This document shows, piece after piece, positions 11,051 through 23,158 of a DNA stretch of 64,000 bases (within the stretch, counting starts at the first letter, position 1; every line of letters begins with the position of its first letter). This DNA is from Volvox africanus (Eukaryota; Chlorophyta; Chlorophyceae; Chlamydomonadales; Volvocaceae). The notes below the pieces were generated by a model. It saw nothing but the letters and a program-made list of their open reading frames with translations, was not told the DNA's origin and made no database searches. A program made the translations under genes and the position numbers. The DNA lies in the NCBI GenBank assembly GCA_030268105.1, contig BSDZ01000027.1, forward strand, positions 499,001-563,000. The letters are read 5' to 3'.

Positions 11051-11863
11051 TGTTGTATCCTTCCTTCTTCAACCATGCACTGAATCTGCACGTCTGAATG
11101 TTAGCTAGTGCGCACCGTGCTTACGAACAGCAAGGCGATCCAATGTGAGTAAAATGACAGCGGAAGACTCAAGATTAAGGAAAGATTCAACTTACAATAA
11201 TCCTCGTTTACAAATCAGTAGATCGCCGTCAGACCCCGTGGGCAATGTTCATCACTCGGCTGCAGATGGAATGCTAGAATAGCTCAGGCCAAATATAAAT
11301 GATTATATCGTATGTATGTGTATCAGATAAGTTTAAGTACTCGAGTACTTAGTCCAAAGTAGCGCAAGCCGACTTGGGTCTCTAGGCGGCCGTCCTTGCA
11401 CCTATCACGTCGCGATACCGATGCACAGTACAGGTCTCACTGGATTCCGATCTCAAGTGTGAGTACCTTCGTAGCACTGTTCTAAATATCGTGTCATCCG
11501 TGATATTAATGGATGCAACATATGTAATATGCGAAGGTCCGCATATCAATATTCGGTTGCCGACCCAACCATCGTGATCGTCGCATTCTCGCATACGCGT
11601 ATGGTTTATGACGCAGATGAGGTAATAATATTTAAAGTATTATTACGTGAGATATTATGCCAATGGATAGATCACGCATTAATTATCGATATCGAGTCAA
11701 ACATGTTGACCGACAGCACGACGTCGTAGGTGATAATGCAGCATGCTTGATAAGCTAGATATACTCGAGTATATCATGCTAATATGCTTGTATCATGCTT
11801 CACAATGCTTAAGTGCGTTGCGGTCTTCATTGGTGCAAACGGTGATTGAACTGACGTACAACA
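11051..11863 (-). repeat. B1 5' LTR
   Basis: 813 bp with TGTTGT/ACAACA inverted ends. It contains short palindromes, including AAGTACTCGAGTACTT (about 11335-11350), GTAATAATA/TATTATTAC (about 11621-11645) and the 18-bp palindrome GATATACTCGAGTATATC (about 11757-11774). Similar to 30415-31228. Confidence 0.9.
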
Positions 11864-11868
11864 ACCGC

Positions 11869-13298
11869 AATGGCCGCATGAACCGAACCGGAGCTAGTTG
11901 GGTGTAAGGAAGCTGTCGGTTTGTTATGGAAGGGTGCCCACGGACTGCTTTTGAGGCCACGGGTGGGCTACAATGCCACCACCGCGTAGATTTCTGTGGA
12001 TCCTGAGGTTGAGGCCCTACTGTCGCAGTATGAGGACGTCTTCAAAGATATCCCTGGCCTACCACCTATGCGTCCTGTTGATCACACAATCCCTCTCATG
12101 CCTGGAGTGCAACCTACGGCCTGGCCAATGTACAGGTTGAGTCCATTGGAGTTGGATGAGGTAAAGCGCCAGGTGACGGATTTGCTCGCGAAGGGTATGA
12201 TACGCCCCAGCACGTCCCCGTATTCTGCGCCAATTTTGTTCGTCGGTAAGAAGGATGGGACCTTGCGCATGTGCATCGATTACCGGGGGTTGAATGCGAG
12301 TACGGTGAAGAATCGCTACCCTTTGCCACGCGTTGACGACCTGTTGGATAAGCTGAAGGGCTCGGCTTTTTTTTCCTCGATTGACTTGCAACAGGGCTAT
12401 AATCAGATTCGCATCGCTGCCTCTGATATCCCGAAAACCGCTTTTCGGACGCCCTTCGGTCACTTTGAGTATACGGTCCTATCATTTGGGTTGACTAATG
12501 CCCCTGCGACGTTTCAGGCGGTCATGGACCGAATGTTTAGACCGTTTATCGACAGGTTTGTTGTTTGCTACCTGGATGACATCTTGGTTTATTCTAAGAC
12601 GCGCGAGGAGCACTTGGAGCATCTTCGGCTCGTGCTCGACGTTATGAGGCGGGAGCAATTGTTTGCTAAACGTGCCAAATGCTTTTGGGCGCAGCCTCAG
12701 GTGGAATATTTGGGCCACATTGTGTCGGCCACCAGTGTGAAGATGGACCCGCGGAAGGTCGCCATGGTTCGCGATTGGCCCGCGCCTCAGAACCTCACGG
12801 AGCTGCGTAAGTTCCTTGGCTTGACCAATCATTTCCGAAAGTTCATTGAAAAATATTCCATCATTGCGGCCCCGCTTACTAATTTAACTCGCAAAGGCAT
12901 TTTCGTTTCGCTCGAGTCGTGGACGTTGCAATGCCAGCGGGCATTCGAAGAGCTCAAGCGAACCGTTGCCAAAGATGTCACCCTTGCATTCCCTGATTAC
13001 TTGTTGTCATTTCGTGTTGAGGTAGTGTCTGATGCCTCAATATTTGGAAGCGGCGCTGTATTGTTACAGGAAGGGTGACCGATCGCCTTCACGAGTAAGA
13101 AGTTTTCTGGTGCGGAGATTCGCTACACCACCGGGGAACAGGAGCTTCTGGCAGTTCTGCATGCTTTAAAGGAATGGCGCTGTTACCTCGAGGGACACCC
13201 ATTTACTTTAAAGACTGACCACAAGCCCCTAACGTTTTTGCAAAGCGTTCCAACGTTGAACCGCCGTCAAGCTAGGTGGATGGAATACCTAGCTAGGT
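11869..13298 (+). pseudogene. pol: A1 pol, RT and RNase H (broken)
   Basis: Continuation of A1 pol after B1. A TGA at 11879-11881 and a TAG at 11987-11989 close the first stretch. The frame then runs from 11996 to a TGA at 13076-13078 that replaces the CGA of A2 (QEG*PIAF). It contains [32 protein letters not shown] (catalytic YLDD) and the start of RNase H ([16 protein letters not shown]). RNase H continues to WMEYLAR, where the CACTA element enters at 13298. Confidence 0.9.
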
Positions 13299-13310
13299 CA
13301 CTATAACAAG

Positions 13311-13780
13311 GAATTCGTGCGTTAGCTCGCGTTAGGCTCGCATTAGGGACCCCTAACACAAGCCTAACGCAAGCTTAACGCGAACTAACGCGAGCTAACG
13401 CAAAGCCTAACGCAAATCAAACGCATTGCGTTATTGTTTGCGTATCATTAACGCAATCCTAACGCACCTAACGCAATCGCAAATAAACGTTTTTGGGAGG
13501 AAACGAAAATGTTTGCGTTTACTTTGCGTTAGCAAACGCAACCTAACGGGAACTTACGCAATGTCAAACGCACCCACATAGATTCTAAGGTGTGCGTTAG
13601 GCCTAACGCAACGCAAGCGTTAGAGACCCATACGCAAGCAAAAATACATAGCGTGCATGGAAGTTAACGCACTTAAAGTTCTCTAACACACAATATACGC
13701 ACGCCTAACACCCATTAACGCGCATTAACGCATGCTTGCGTATGCTGCGAATAATGCGTACACAGCTAGCAGTTATGGGT
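13311..13780. repeat. Left subterminal repeat array of the CACTA element
   Basis: Well over a dozen copies of CTAACGC / GCGTTAG in both orientations, crowded into the first 500 bp. In CACTA elements such subterminal arrays bind the element's TnpA-like protein and are needed for excision. The right end (about 18050-18410) carries fewer copies of the same motif. Confidence 0.85.
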
Positions 13781-14363
13781 TGCGTAAAAGTTTTATACAC
13801 ATGTAACTAACTTATTCGCACGCTTTCGCAAGGTCTTACACGTGCGATAGCAACATTCGCGCCACTTTCGCTTTGCGTACAAGGCAGCCTTGCATTCTTG
13901 CTCACTGCAACTACTTTTGGTCGTTCTGGTTATTTCTTTACTGTTTCAGTTATCGTTCCTGTTATTGTTTGCTGTTTTGCCCACCCGCTGCAGAATTATT
14001 TTTGTGTGTACGGAAACCATCCTGTCATAATGTACGTAGCTGTTATGAAGAATATCAATAGGATTTCAGTTTTGATAGATGAAGATATTTCAGGCAATAA
14101 TTTACAGCTCATTATTCGGAAAGCATCCAGGTAAGCAGCCATTGGTGAGTGACTACCCATTAATTCAACGAAACAATCAAATTTCTACACATCCAATCCT
14201 GCCAATCAAATTTTGTTTATGAGTTAAATAATCATTTGTACCATGCACCAATCATTTCAATCATCATTAGGTACATACATCCTAACTTCATCTGCCACCG
14301 CACATTTAGCAGCCCGCTCTAACATAAGCTTAGAAACAAACATGATAGATGTTGGTTCTATCT

Positions 14364-17215
14364 AATAGTCTTCTATTTCACTATCGTCGTTGTCGTCGTC
14401 CTCTCGCGCACTGGTGGCATCATCCTGCTCGTCCTCACTCCTCTCGTCCTTGCTCACCTCCTCCTCAAACAACTCCTGAAAAGTTCAGAAAAGGAAAATT
14501 ATACTTATTTACATGCATATATATAAAGGTAAATTAAGCCGACACGACCCAGCAATCATTTTCGGTTACGATGTTTTTAATCATGTCTAGGATGGGCAGT
14601 GCTTCTAGGTACTATGTATGTGGACACTTTGTTACCTGTTTCTTCTTACTCCCTGAGCTCCCACGTTGATGTCGTGCCCGTGTGCATCGCACATCTTCCG
14701 AAGCACTCTTGACCTTTATCAGTCGAAACAACACATATTAGAATATTACATTCATACAAGCAGGAAATTAAGACAACAAGCTGAACTCAGGAAATTTACG
14801 TTCTTTTGCCGGTGGTCGTAACTGTCATTTGTTCAGGCACGACTGTTATGGCACGACTAATATGCCCCTGGAGTTCCAGGTTTTACCCAGACCGAGAGCG
14901 GGCCAAAGACCCTAACGTTAAGGGCCGGGTGCCCCCATGTCGATGGACGGTGACGATCCCAATTAAAGTGACCTGCGAGCTGACCAGTAGCGGAGTTGAC
15001 GCCTTAGTTGATTCGGCAGATTCCGCTGGATGCTGGTGGTGGTAGGGACTGCCAGGTTAGTGGCCACGGGTGATGTACCCCCCTATCCTACACACATTCT
15101 TGTCGTCACCGTCCATAGACTTGTCTTCCACCGGCACCTGCTGGTCCAAAATACGTGAAGGGACTAGGTAGTGATAGCAAATATAATTAAAAAGTAATTA
15201 ATGTCGGGCCTCAATATATTGTACCTTTCTTTTGATGCCCGTGCTTGTCCGTCTCACTTTCGTGGATGGCCGCACATTGCCGTCGTATGTTACCTTCAAG
15301 GGCCACCGTTAACATACATATAGGATTTTAGAAATTATAAGCTTATATTTTCTATTTAAAAAGAGAAAAAAAATCGACGTATACCACATCAAACCACAAA
15401 GCACGCAGCAAATTAAAAGAATAGAACGAAACATAAAATTACAACTCACTAAAACGGGAAGACAGGATGAATATTCATTAATGGGCTGTACCTTTTTTGC
15501 TGCCGCCTTGCTTGAGTTCGTAGCATGCCTGCTGGAGTTCCTTGCCTTAGAGGGCTGTGGACTCTTTGCCTACATGAAAAGGAAGTATGTTTGAGGAAAA
15601 TAGGAACAATTACATAAAAGACAAAAAGGAGAAAACAGGTTAAAGGACATTAATGACCTGTACATCCCTGTACATGCAATCCATAATGTACATCACCCAT
15701 CCTGCAATAACCTTGCTAAGCGCACCTGGAAATTTGCACACCCCATCAACCACTCTCTTTACCACTATTATTTGGACTAACCTGTCGGCGTCTAGCGACC
15801 TGGATCTCCTCCTTCTGATGTATGCAAGCTGCATTGGTAGCCAGCACCATCATCAATGCATCTTCACCATGTGCGGGCTACTTTTGGCGTTTGCTGGTGC
15901 GCCCATCCTGAGTTCCTGGCGGCTCGTCATTTCGGCCGCTTTTCTGCGGTTTGGTAGCAATTAAGCATTTTGTAAACAAGGAAATAAAGGCATGAAAACA
16001 TTGTTATTGTTGTACTAGCTAAAATAAAAAACAAAGGTTATGCATGAACTGTGATGTACTTTCTGCAAACATACTAAGAAGTACGTACTATTATGGTGGC
16101 GAAGCAGCAGCAATAATTAAAGTGAACACATGCATAATCGCATCTTACCGTAGTGCCTTTTGGCAACTCCAGTGCACCAAGGCCTGGTGTATGCTGAGCT
16201 GTTCCACCAGCTCCAACCGGCACTGGAGTGGCTGGTACGGCAAAGGATGTCTTACTGCTTTCAATCTGCTTCCGCTGCGCAAGTGCATTAATAAGCTCCT
16301 GTTGCCGATCTGTCACATTCAAATCCTCCATCACAATGCGGTGCTCACTGGGACCCGCATCTGGGTTATCTGGCTGAGCGTACTTGAAGCTCCTCCAGGC
16401 TGCCCAAGACTCCTTGTTCCACAGCTTCTTCCATGACTTCTTCTCAAACTCATCTACATAAAAATAATGTGAAGACGAACATCAACGCCAGATGCCATGA
16501 TACACATCATTGTCGAAAGTTTTCGTAATCCCGTACATAGCGTAAGCGGCATGGCATGTCCTTTGTCGTAAAACAAATCTTTGGCCCGCGTTTACCCCAT
16601 ATTCCATTTTTCAAAATACATAGAAAGGATTTTTTTTATCAAACAACCTGATCAAAATATGTTGTAAAAAAGTATATGGATGACAAGTAGCAGTACGAGC
16701 TCACAAACCTGGCTTGCAGGCAAGTTCCTCCTTTTGGGTGGCCTTCACCTTTTCGTACCTTGCATGTTGGGCATTGTAATCCGTTGCGTATCTACAAAGT
16801 ACATGGGATGCACCGAATAAAAGTGCATACTTTTTATACTGTGCATGCTTCATTCTATTGTTGTCTGTCCCCACTGAAAGTAAGCTAATGATATGGATGG
16901 CATGTATGATGACCACAAACAAGATAATCACTAGAAGCATAACAGTAGGAAAATAAACATGTACGTACTTTTGCCATTTCTTCTTGAAGCAGTCGACCGT
17001 AACTCTTGGCTGTAAGTCAGCCACTTGTGCAAAGCCAGCAGCAAAGCACTTATCCCAAACGGGCTGCAGATGCGGCACACGTTGAATATCCTTCGCAATG
17101 AGGACCCGTGGATTCTTCAGGCTGCTGTCGAGGTTGTACGGCACGTTGTCGCGGACGGCTTTGTTGATGGCGGCCTGCTCATATTACCTGTTCCGCTTTG
17201 ATGGCTCACCACGAT
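14364..17215 (-). CDS. CACTA-encoded protein, multi-exon, function unknown
   Basis: Exon-like stretches on the minus strand, bounded by plausible GT-AG sites. Near 16975-17180 reads NVPYNLDSSLKNPRVLIA and PVWDKCFAAGFAQVADL, then FKKKWQKY before a GT. Near 16150-16440 reads KKSWKKLWNKESWAAWRSF, then a Gln/Lys helix (TDRQQELINALAQRKQ). Short basic exons follow near 15495-15575 and 14645-14715 (GSSGSKKKQ), and a very acidic last exon (SKDERSEDEQDDATSAR, DDDNDDSEIEDY) ends at TAG about 14364. The Trp/Lys-rich parts suggest a DNA-binding, TnpA-like role, but no family was recognised and the exon chain is only partly resolved. Confidence 0.45.
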
Positions 17216-18049
17216 CATGATCCTTTCGTATACTGATTCTGCTTACTTCAGGGGATACCAATTGAACAGATGGCTGTTTTAGGGATATATGGATAGTTAG
17301 TTTCTTCTGAGCCTGGTTCCAAGCCTTCCCCTTAAAATGTGCATGACGTTTTTTATGCGATGACAAAATAATAACCGTGCTGAAAATTGTGGCGTGAATC
17401 CGTTGAAGTATTCATTCCCGTGCAGCGATTGAACTAATCTGCCTTGCAATATGTCTGGATTTGGGAAGCATTGGGGTCATAGAGTACGTCTCACACATGG
17501 TCAATTTTCATGGTCAATTTTCACACCTACGCAAAGCTGCTATGGTGCTTGCCGGAAAAGGCTATATAATTTTCGGGGCCTGCTCGATGTGTAACTGTGG
17601 CTCTTGGTGACTTTGTTTGGGTCTCCATCTGGCAACATTGTTGCCTGGCTACTGTGTAAGGTTTGCTGTTGCCAACTTTCCGTGATCCTTACCCACGCTT
17701 GCTAACTCCGGCAGCTTGCTGCTCAATAATTAGAAACCCTTCCATAACTAGAAAGGTAGCCATGAACAGACATGTGTGGCACTTAAGAGTTTTATGTTAC
17801 AAAGTAAGCCACATGTACAGGTTCTAAATCCATATAATGGTAGCGATTTAGCGATGTTAACAAGCGTTCACCAGAGCAATCTCTTGTACAACGACTAGTA
17901 TTCATAGCGCTATCCTAAATTGAAATTAACTTTGAAGATATTGTATGCACAAAGTCTCCAATGCTACTGCACAATAAGAGCAAGTAAGCAAACTAAATAA
18001 ATCCGGCGAACCCGTGCACCGAACATTATTATGCGCTATCTACATAAAC

Positions 18050-18414
18050 TTTGCGTAAACTACGTTACAGTGCGTTACCATACGCACGTACGCAAGATAT
18101 ACGCAAGCTGTTTGCGTAAAGTTAACGTGTGCATTAGGTTTGCGTTAGGCTCGCATTAGAACATACGCAAGACCCCGATTTTCAAGCACCACGAAACGTA
18201 ATAAAAATTGCAGGGAACTTTTATACTCATTATAAATATTGTTTTCATTTAAACAAACTTGAAAACGACGCACTATAACAGACGTTCTGTCAAGTTTTCT
18301 ATTTCTTTGTGTTAGGCTCGCGTTAGGCTAACGCAATCTCTAACACACAAAACGCAGCCTTACACACACATATGCGCCCTAACACAGCCTAACGCGAGCC
18401 TAATGCACGAATCT
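18050..18414. repeat. Right subterminal region of the CACTA element
   Basis: Holds scattered GCGTTAG/CTAACGC motifs (for example 18305-18330 and 18380-18400) and, at 18271-18280, an internal copy of the terminal motif (CACTATAACA) in left-end orientation 156 bp from the true right end. Confidence 0.75.
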
Positions 18415-18429
18415 CTTGTTATAGTGGGT

Positions 18430-20038
18430 TCGACTGCACCTGGGAGTACATTTCTGGTAAACTGAATATTGCTGATGCTCTCAGTCGACATCCGTCGCTA
18501 CACGCTGCAATTTTGGCAGCGCCCATCTTGCGACCGCGTAACGAGGAGGTGCCGATCACGACGGACCTCGCGGAGCAGTTGAAGGTTGCCTACAACACAG
18601 ACACCTGGTTCTCGGAGCCGGCTAATGTAGAAAACCTTCGCAAGCAGAATGGCCTTTGGCTACGGACGGAGGGTGCAGCTACGCAAATCGTCGTTCCGAA
18701 CGACAACATGCTACGCTATGATATCCTTGCGTGGTTCCACGAGGACCCGTTAGCAGGACACCCTGGTAGCAAGCGGTTGGTCGAGTTGGTGCAACGTTCA
18801 TTCTGGTGGCCTCGTTTGGCTAAGGATGCGGTGAACTTCGTACAGACATGCAGTCTGTGCCAGCGCAATAAGGCTTTGTCCGGTAAGGGCCATGGGTTGT
18901 TGCAACCGTTGCCTGTCCCGGATGCGCCTTGGGAAAGTGTTTCCATGGACTTCGTAGTCGCGCGCCCAAAACTGAGGGGGGATATGATGCGGTGTTCGTT
19001 ATGGTCGATGGCCTGACTAAGATGGTCCACCTAGCACCATGCACATTGTCCTGCACGGCTGAGCAAACCGCACACTTGTTTTTCGACAATGTGGTTCGGT
19101 TACACGGGGTTCCCAAAAACGTGATCTCGGACCGCGGTGGGCAGTTCACGTCTAAGTTTTGGGAAGCGCTCTGCAAGCTAGTTGGCATGCGCGTCAACCT
19201 GAGCACGGCGTACCACCCGCAGACTGATGGTCAAACCGAACGCACAAACCGCACGTTGGGTGATATGTTGCGCAATTATGCTGGTCGCACACCTCTCGTT
19301 TGGGATACGTATTTGACTGCGGCAGAATTCGCGCTTAACAACACTGTTAACCGCTCTACAGGCAAAAGTCCGTTCTTTCTCAACTACGGATTTCATCCTG
19401 CGCTACCTGTGTGGCGTGAGTTGGAGGTGAACGTGCCTGCTGCTAAGATCTTTGCCAAGTCTTTTATGTCCCGTATCACAGACGCGAAGGCGTGTTTGGA
19501 CGCGGCGCAGCAACGAACGACGGAATATTACAACAAATCCAAGCAGGATGTGACGTTTTCGGAAGGGCAACTCGTGTTGCTAAGCACCAAGAACTTGCGT
19601 TCCTTGGCCGACGGATCCCGAAAACTCTTACCCCGCTGGATTGGTCCGTATCCTGTCGTGCGCATGGTTGGGAATGTGGCTGTGGAGCTTGCATTGCCCG
19701 CTGATATGACCATTCACCCCACGTTTCACATATCGCTTGTCCGTCCTTATCGTGGTACGGAACCTGTCCCTGAGCCTGCTAACGCCCCCGCAGCGATCGA
19801 ACCAGTTCCCGAGACCTGGATCGCTGGTAAACAGAAGTTTTACAATGTGGAGCGGGTGTTAGATTATGGCGCGCGTCGTGTGGGCCGACACCGACGTAAG
19901 CGGACAGTACACGAGTACCTGGTCAAGTGGACAGGGTATACCAGCGAGCACAACTCTTGGGAACCAGCACGCAACTTCTCGCAGGACATGAAGCCTCTGC
20001 TCGAAGAAGCCCGCAAACGTGCCATGCAAGCCCAATGA
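18430..20038 (+). pseudogene. pol: A1 RNase H end, integrase and chromodomain (one frameshift)
   Basis: After the CACTA element the frame resumes with [21 protein letters not shown], then the integrase zinc finger (FHEDPLAGHPGSKR, SLCQRNKALSGKG). A 1-nt deletion near 18964 shifts the frame (18513-19016 to 18929-20038). Catalytic positions D, D, E are present in SMDFVVA, KNVISDRGGQF and YHPQTDGQTERTN. A GPY/F-like module follows, then a C-terminal chromodomain: FYNVERVLDYGARRV, HEYLVKWTGYTSEHNSWEPA. The chromodomain places family A among the chromoviruses, whose integrases target modified histones. Confidence 0.9.
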
Positions 20039-20083
20039 CCCCTGCAGTCGATGCTGTATGAAGCAGCGAGGATGCTGCATACA

Positions 20084-20097
20084 GGAGGGGGGATAAT
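20084..20097 (+). other. A1 polypurine tract
   Basis: GGAGGGGGGATAAT immediately before the 3' LTR, the expected place and composition of the plus-strand priming site. The same tract precedes the A2 3' LTR. Confidence 0.85.
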
Positions 20098-20931
20098 TGT
20101 TGTGCTACGGTTCGTTTCCCGCCAATGCGTAGGTCGATGTGACCCTACGAGGCGAAGTGCTATTTTGATGAACGCATGAACGATCAATGCATATGAATGA
20201 ACTTGCATGATATAAATGTATTCGTATACATTTATATATGCATTTGGCATGCCATAATTATCCATCACGACATCGCATCATGGCAAATCCGCCTAGCATG
20301 CATGAAAGCCCGAAGCATTAAAGTGCGCATTATGCTCGTGCTACAAAATGATAAGTAATATTATTTGATATAATATTACTTCATTACAGCACACGTTGAG
20401 AGTGCCGCACTCATTGCGATGCATGCCTTGCAACCGAATATCGTTATTCGGACCCTTGCATCATGTGAATGCTGGAAAGGCTTATCGGTTGTTATGCTGG
20501 GACATCGCCTATACGCAGTAGGGTTGTCACACTTAGGATCGGCCTCCTAGTGTGAATCGTACGGCATTGCGATGCTATGAGTATAACAGATGTGAGGACG
20601 GCTAAGTTAGACAAGACATTCGATACCGGAGAACACTCGTGTGTTCTACACTATTATTACTAATCGCTATTCTACTTAGCCCGAGCTAAGCCTAAACTTC
20701 GCTTATCACCGCCGCGTGATGATTGCTTGCTTCCGGCGCTGATGGCGATTACATCCATTGCACCGCTTCGATCTGTAAGACTGTAAGTTATATCTCTTCT
20801 TGTCTTGAAGTCTTCCGCTGTCTTTGTTTGCTCACGCTTGCCTTGCTATACTTGCAAGTGCTCGCGCATCGGTGTCGAAAGCCTTCAGACGCGCAGATAT
20901 TTATGAGCAAACACGAAGGAGAGGTACAACA
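20098..20931 (+). repeat. A1 3' LTR
   Basis: 834 bp, TGTTGTGC...GTACAACA, followed by the duplicated target CGGTG. Scattered substitutions from the 5' LTR (for example within the first 60 bp) show that some time has passed since insertion. Confidence 0.93.
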
Positions 20932-20936
20932 CGGTG

Positions 20937-21868
20937 GTAGCAACCAATTGCACCCAAGGCCTCGCAAGCAATTCATGGATGCTTTCCCTTATCACTTGAT
21001 AAGCTGCTCTTACATCCTCCAAGCTTGGGTTCTTTATTTCAGCAGACGAACGCCGCTAAACTAAGTTAACCACAGGCTCCACACAGTTCCGCCCTCCTCT
21101 GGTGTGACATCTTAGTATGACAGACAAGGTACCTTAGGCGATAGGTTCCCTTTTGCACAACGGCCAATTGTGCTGGACTCCATATCGATGCACACGCGGT
21201 ACTGTCGTTATGTCGCGGCACCCAATGTCCATGTAGTGCTGTCTCCGAGAGACCTTGTTGCACTCATTGGGCCCTAACACACAGAGGGTCCTTCGTCGAC
21301 TAAGGGTGATCCTGCCCACAATGGGATGCTTACCCTCATCAATGAGGGTAACCTGAACACTTAGACGACTATGGGATACACCCCATCATGCTTATCACTC
21401 ATTGAGATAAGGTCGTCAGTAACACCTGTAGCACATAGGTGTCCCGAAATTTCAGTCAACAAAATCGATTTTGTTGCCATCCAAAGGAGTCAAACGTGGT
21501 GTACCTCCGCATCATCCCTACGATCCACGTTCCTCAGCAGAAAAGGATCCGTTAGAGGCACATAATTATTAATCATCAAGTATATCTAGTCAAGGTAGCG
21601 AAGAGTCTCCTCATATCAACATTGCCGGATTCAATCAAGATTTATCCAAGCCAGTACGTAATTCAGCACTTCATGTCAGCTAACATTTCTATGTTAATGT
21701 GGGCTGGATGCTCCGACAATATCAACGGAAATCATGTCAGGTGCCTCGTCCGTTGAAGGTGGTCCTACAACTAATGGGGGTAAAAGTGGGCAGTTCCTTG
21801 TAGGGTGATTTGATGCACACCGAAGGCAGACTCCCAATTGCCGTCCCTGCGCAAACTCCGTTTGCGTA
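20937..21868 (-). pseudogene. B2 middle fragment (protease region) between A1 and A2
   Basis: 932 bp homologous to 8688-9612 of B1: the degraded protease and the start of the nucleocapsid part of gag. It carries the same two short broken frames (21066-21263 and 21134-21319) as B1. The left edge follows the A1 target duplication and the right edge is the A2 target. Confidence 0.85.
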
Positions 21869-22692
21869 TGTTGTGCTACGGTTCATTTACCGCCGACACG
21901 TAGGTCGACGCGATTCTACGAGGCGAAGTGCTATTGTGATGAATGCATTGCATATGAATGAATCTGCATGATATAAATGTATTCGTGTACATTTATATAT
22001 GCATTTGGCATGTTGTCACTATCCATCGCGACATCACATCATGGCAAATCCGCCTAGCATGCATGAAAGCCCGAAGCATTGAAGTGCGCATTATGCTCGT
22101 GCTACGAAACGATAAGTAATATTATCTGATATAATATTACATCATTACAGCACACGTTGAGAGCGCCGCACTCGTCGCGATACATGCCCTGCAACCGGAT
22201 ATCGTTATCCGGACCCTTGCATCATGCGAATGCCGGAAAGGCTTATACGTTGTTATGCGTAGACATCGCCTATACGCAGTAGGATTGTCACATCTAGGAT
22301 CGGCCTCCTAATGTGAATCGTACGGCATTGCGATACTGCGAGTATAACAGATGCGAGGACGGCTAAGCAAGACAAGACATTCGATACCGGAGAACACTCG
22401 TGTGTTCTATATTACTATTGCTATACGCTATTCTACTTAGCCCGAGCTAAGCCTGAACTTCGCTAATCACCGCCGCGTGATGATTGCTTGCTTCCGGCGC
22501 TGACGGCGATTTCGTCCATTGCATCGTTCCGATCTGTAAGACTGTAAGTTATATCTCTCTTCGTCTTGAAGTCTTCCGCTGTCTCTGTTTGCTCTCGCTT
22601 GCCTTGCTGTACTTGCAAGTGCTCGTGCATCGGTGTCGAAAGTCTCCAGACGTGCAGATACTTATGAGCAAACGCGAACGAGAGGTACAACA
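21869..22692 (+). repeat. A2 5' LTR
   Basis: 824 bp. It has the same hairpin series as A1, but with paired changes: CCGGATA-TCGT-TATCCGG at 22195-22212, and the bulged stem at 22288-22316 with T-A replacing the C-G of A1. It lacks a 10-bp segment present in the other family A LTRs near position 95. Confidence 0.93.
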
Positions 22693-22695
22693 AAT

Positions 22696-22713
22696 TGGTA
22701 TCGAGACAGGTTC
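22696..22713 (+). other. A2 primer-binding site
   Basis: TGGTATCGAGACAGGTTC, identical to A1, three bases after the LTR. Confidence 0.7.
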
Positions 22714-22759
22714 GTTGCCTAACTGTCTCTCTTTGTCTAATCGGAAGTAGGTTCTTTCT

Positions 22760-22855
22760 ATGGCGAGTTCCAGCGACGAACCACGAGGACCGCTAGATAC
22801 TTTTGCCGAAGACCTAGGCCGCACCGTTTTGGACGCCGCCGCTTCCGGTTTGTAA
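22760..22855 (+). CDS. Small leader ORF of family A (A2 copy)
   Basis: 31 codons, begins MASSSDEPRGPLDTF, ends in TAA. Same length and frame as 3257-3352. The following region has a possible acceptor near 22919 leading into an open frame (TGFRPDHLATLIAQTT, then a Leu-rich helix) that ends at 23193 and overlaps the gag ATG in another frame. Role unknown. Confidence 0.45.
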   Translation: MASSSDEPRGPLDTFAEDLGRTVLDAAASGL

Positions 22856-23158
22856 TTGTTTAATTGCTTTTGCTTAGATTGCTGCACTTGTTGTGTAAGT
22901 GTATGCTCTGAGTCGCAGGTAATCTCAGTGCACCGGCATTGCTTGCCGCGGTGACTGAGACCGGCTTTCGTCCGGACCATTTGGCGACTCTCATCGCCCA
23001 AACTACGGAGATCAGGACTCAGCTGGGCAAGTACTTGCTGAGTTTACTGAATCTTCTCAAGAGTACTGTCGGTAGGCTCACCGAATTGTTTTGTACTCTT
23101 GCCTTTGCGATAGAAGTCGGCTTCTATTACGCAAACCTAGGGTATCGTTTCGTGCTCC

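Larger units (their letters stand above)
5915..11863 (-). mobile_element. B1: family B Ty3/gypsy element inserted in A1
   Basis: Minus-strand element flanked by ACCGC duplications (5910-5914 and 11864-11868). The A2 sequence around 25328-25332 shows the uninterrupted site. Order on the minus strand: 5' LTR (11051-11863), PBS, gag, protease, RT/RNase H, integrase. A deletion then joins the end of integrase to a 48-bp stump of the 3' LTR at 5963, removing the chromodomain-equivalent region and polypurine tract. Gag has nonsense codons (TGA at 10142-10144, plus a TAG upstream of it) and pol has frameshifts near 8215, 8390 and 6960 and a TGA at 7220. Confidence 0.92.
13299..18426. mobile_element. 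CACTA (EnSpm/CMC) DNA transposon inserted in A1 RNase H
   Basis: 5128 bp. Terminal inverted repeats are CACTATAACAAG (13299-13310) and CTTGTTATAGTG (18415-18426). They are 12 bp perfect and continue, after two mismatches, with ATTCGTGC on both sides. A 3-bp duplication GGT (13296-13298, 18427-18429) flanks it, and A2 at about 26758-26764 shows the unoccupied site. CACTA start, 3-bp duplication and repeat-rich subterminal regions are the hallmarks of the superfamily. No TNP2/DDE transposase was recognised, so this copy may be non-autonomous. Confidence 0.93.
2355..20931 (+). mobile_element. A1: chromodomain Ty3/gypsy element with two nested insertions
   Basis: Bounded by LTRs 2355-3189 and 20098-20931 and flanked by the duplication CGGTG (2350-2354 and 20932-20936) inside B2. 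Without the nested B1 and CACTA insertions it is about 7.5 kb. Order: 5' LTR, PBS, leader with a small ORF, gag, amber stop, protease, [B1], RT/RNase H, [CACTA], RNase H end, integrase, chromodomain, polypurine tract, 3' LTR. Lesions besides the insertions: 1-nt insertion in gag near 3868, TGA at 11879, TAG at 11987, TGA at 13076, and a 1-nt deletion in integrase near 18964. It cannot encode its own proteins. Confidence 0.93.
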
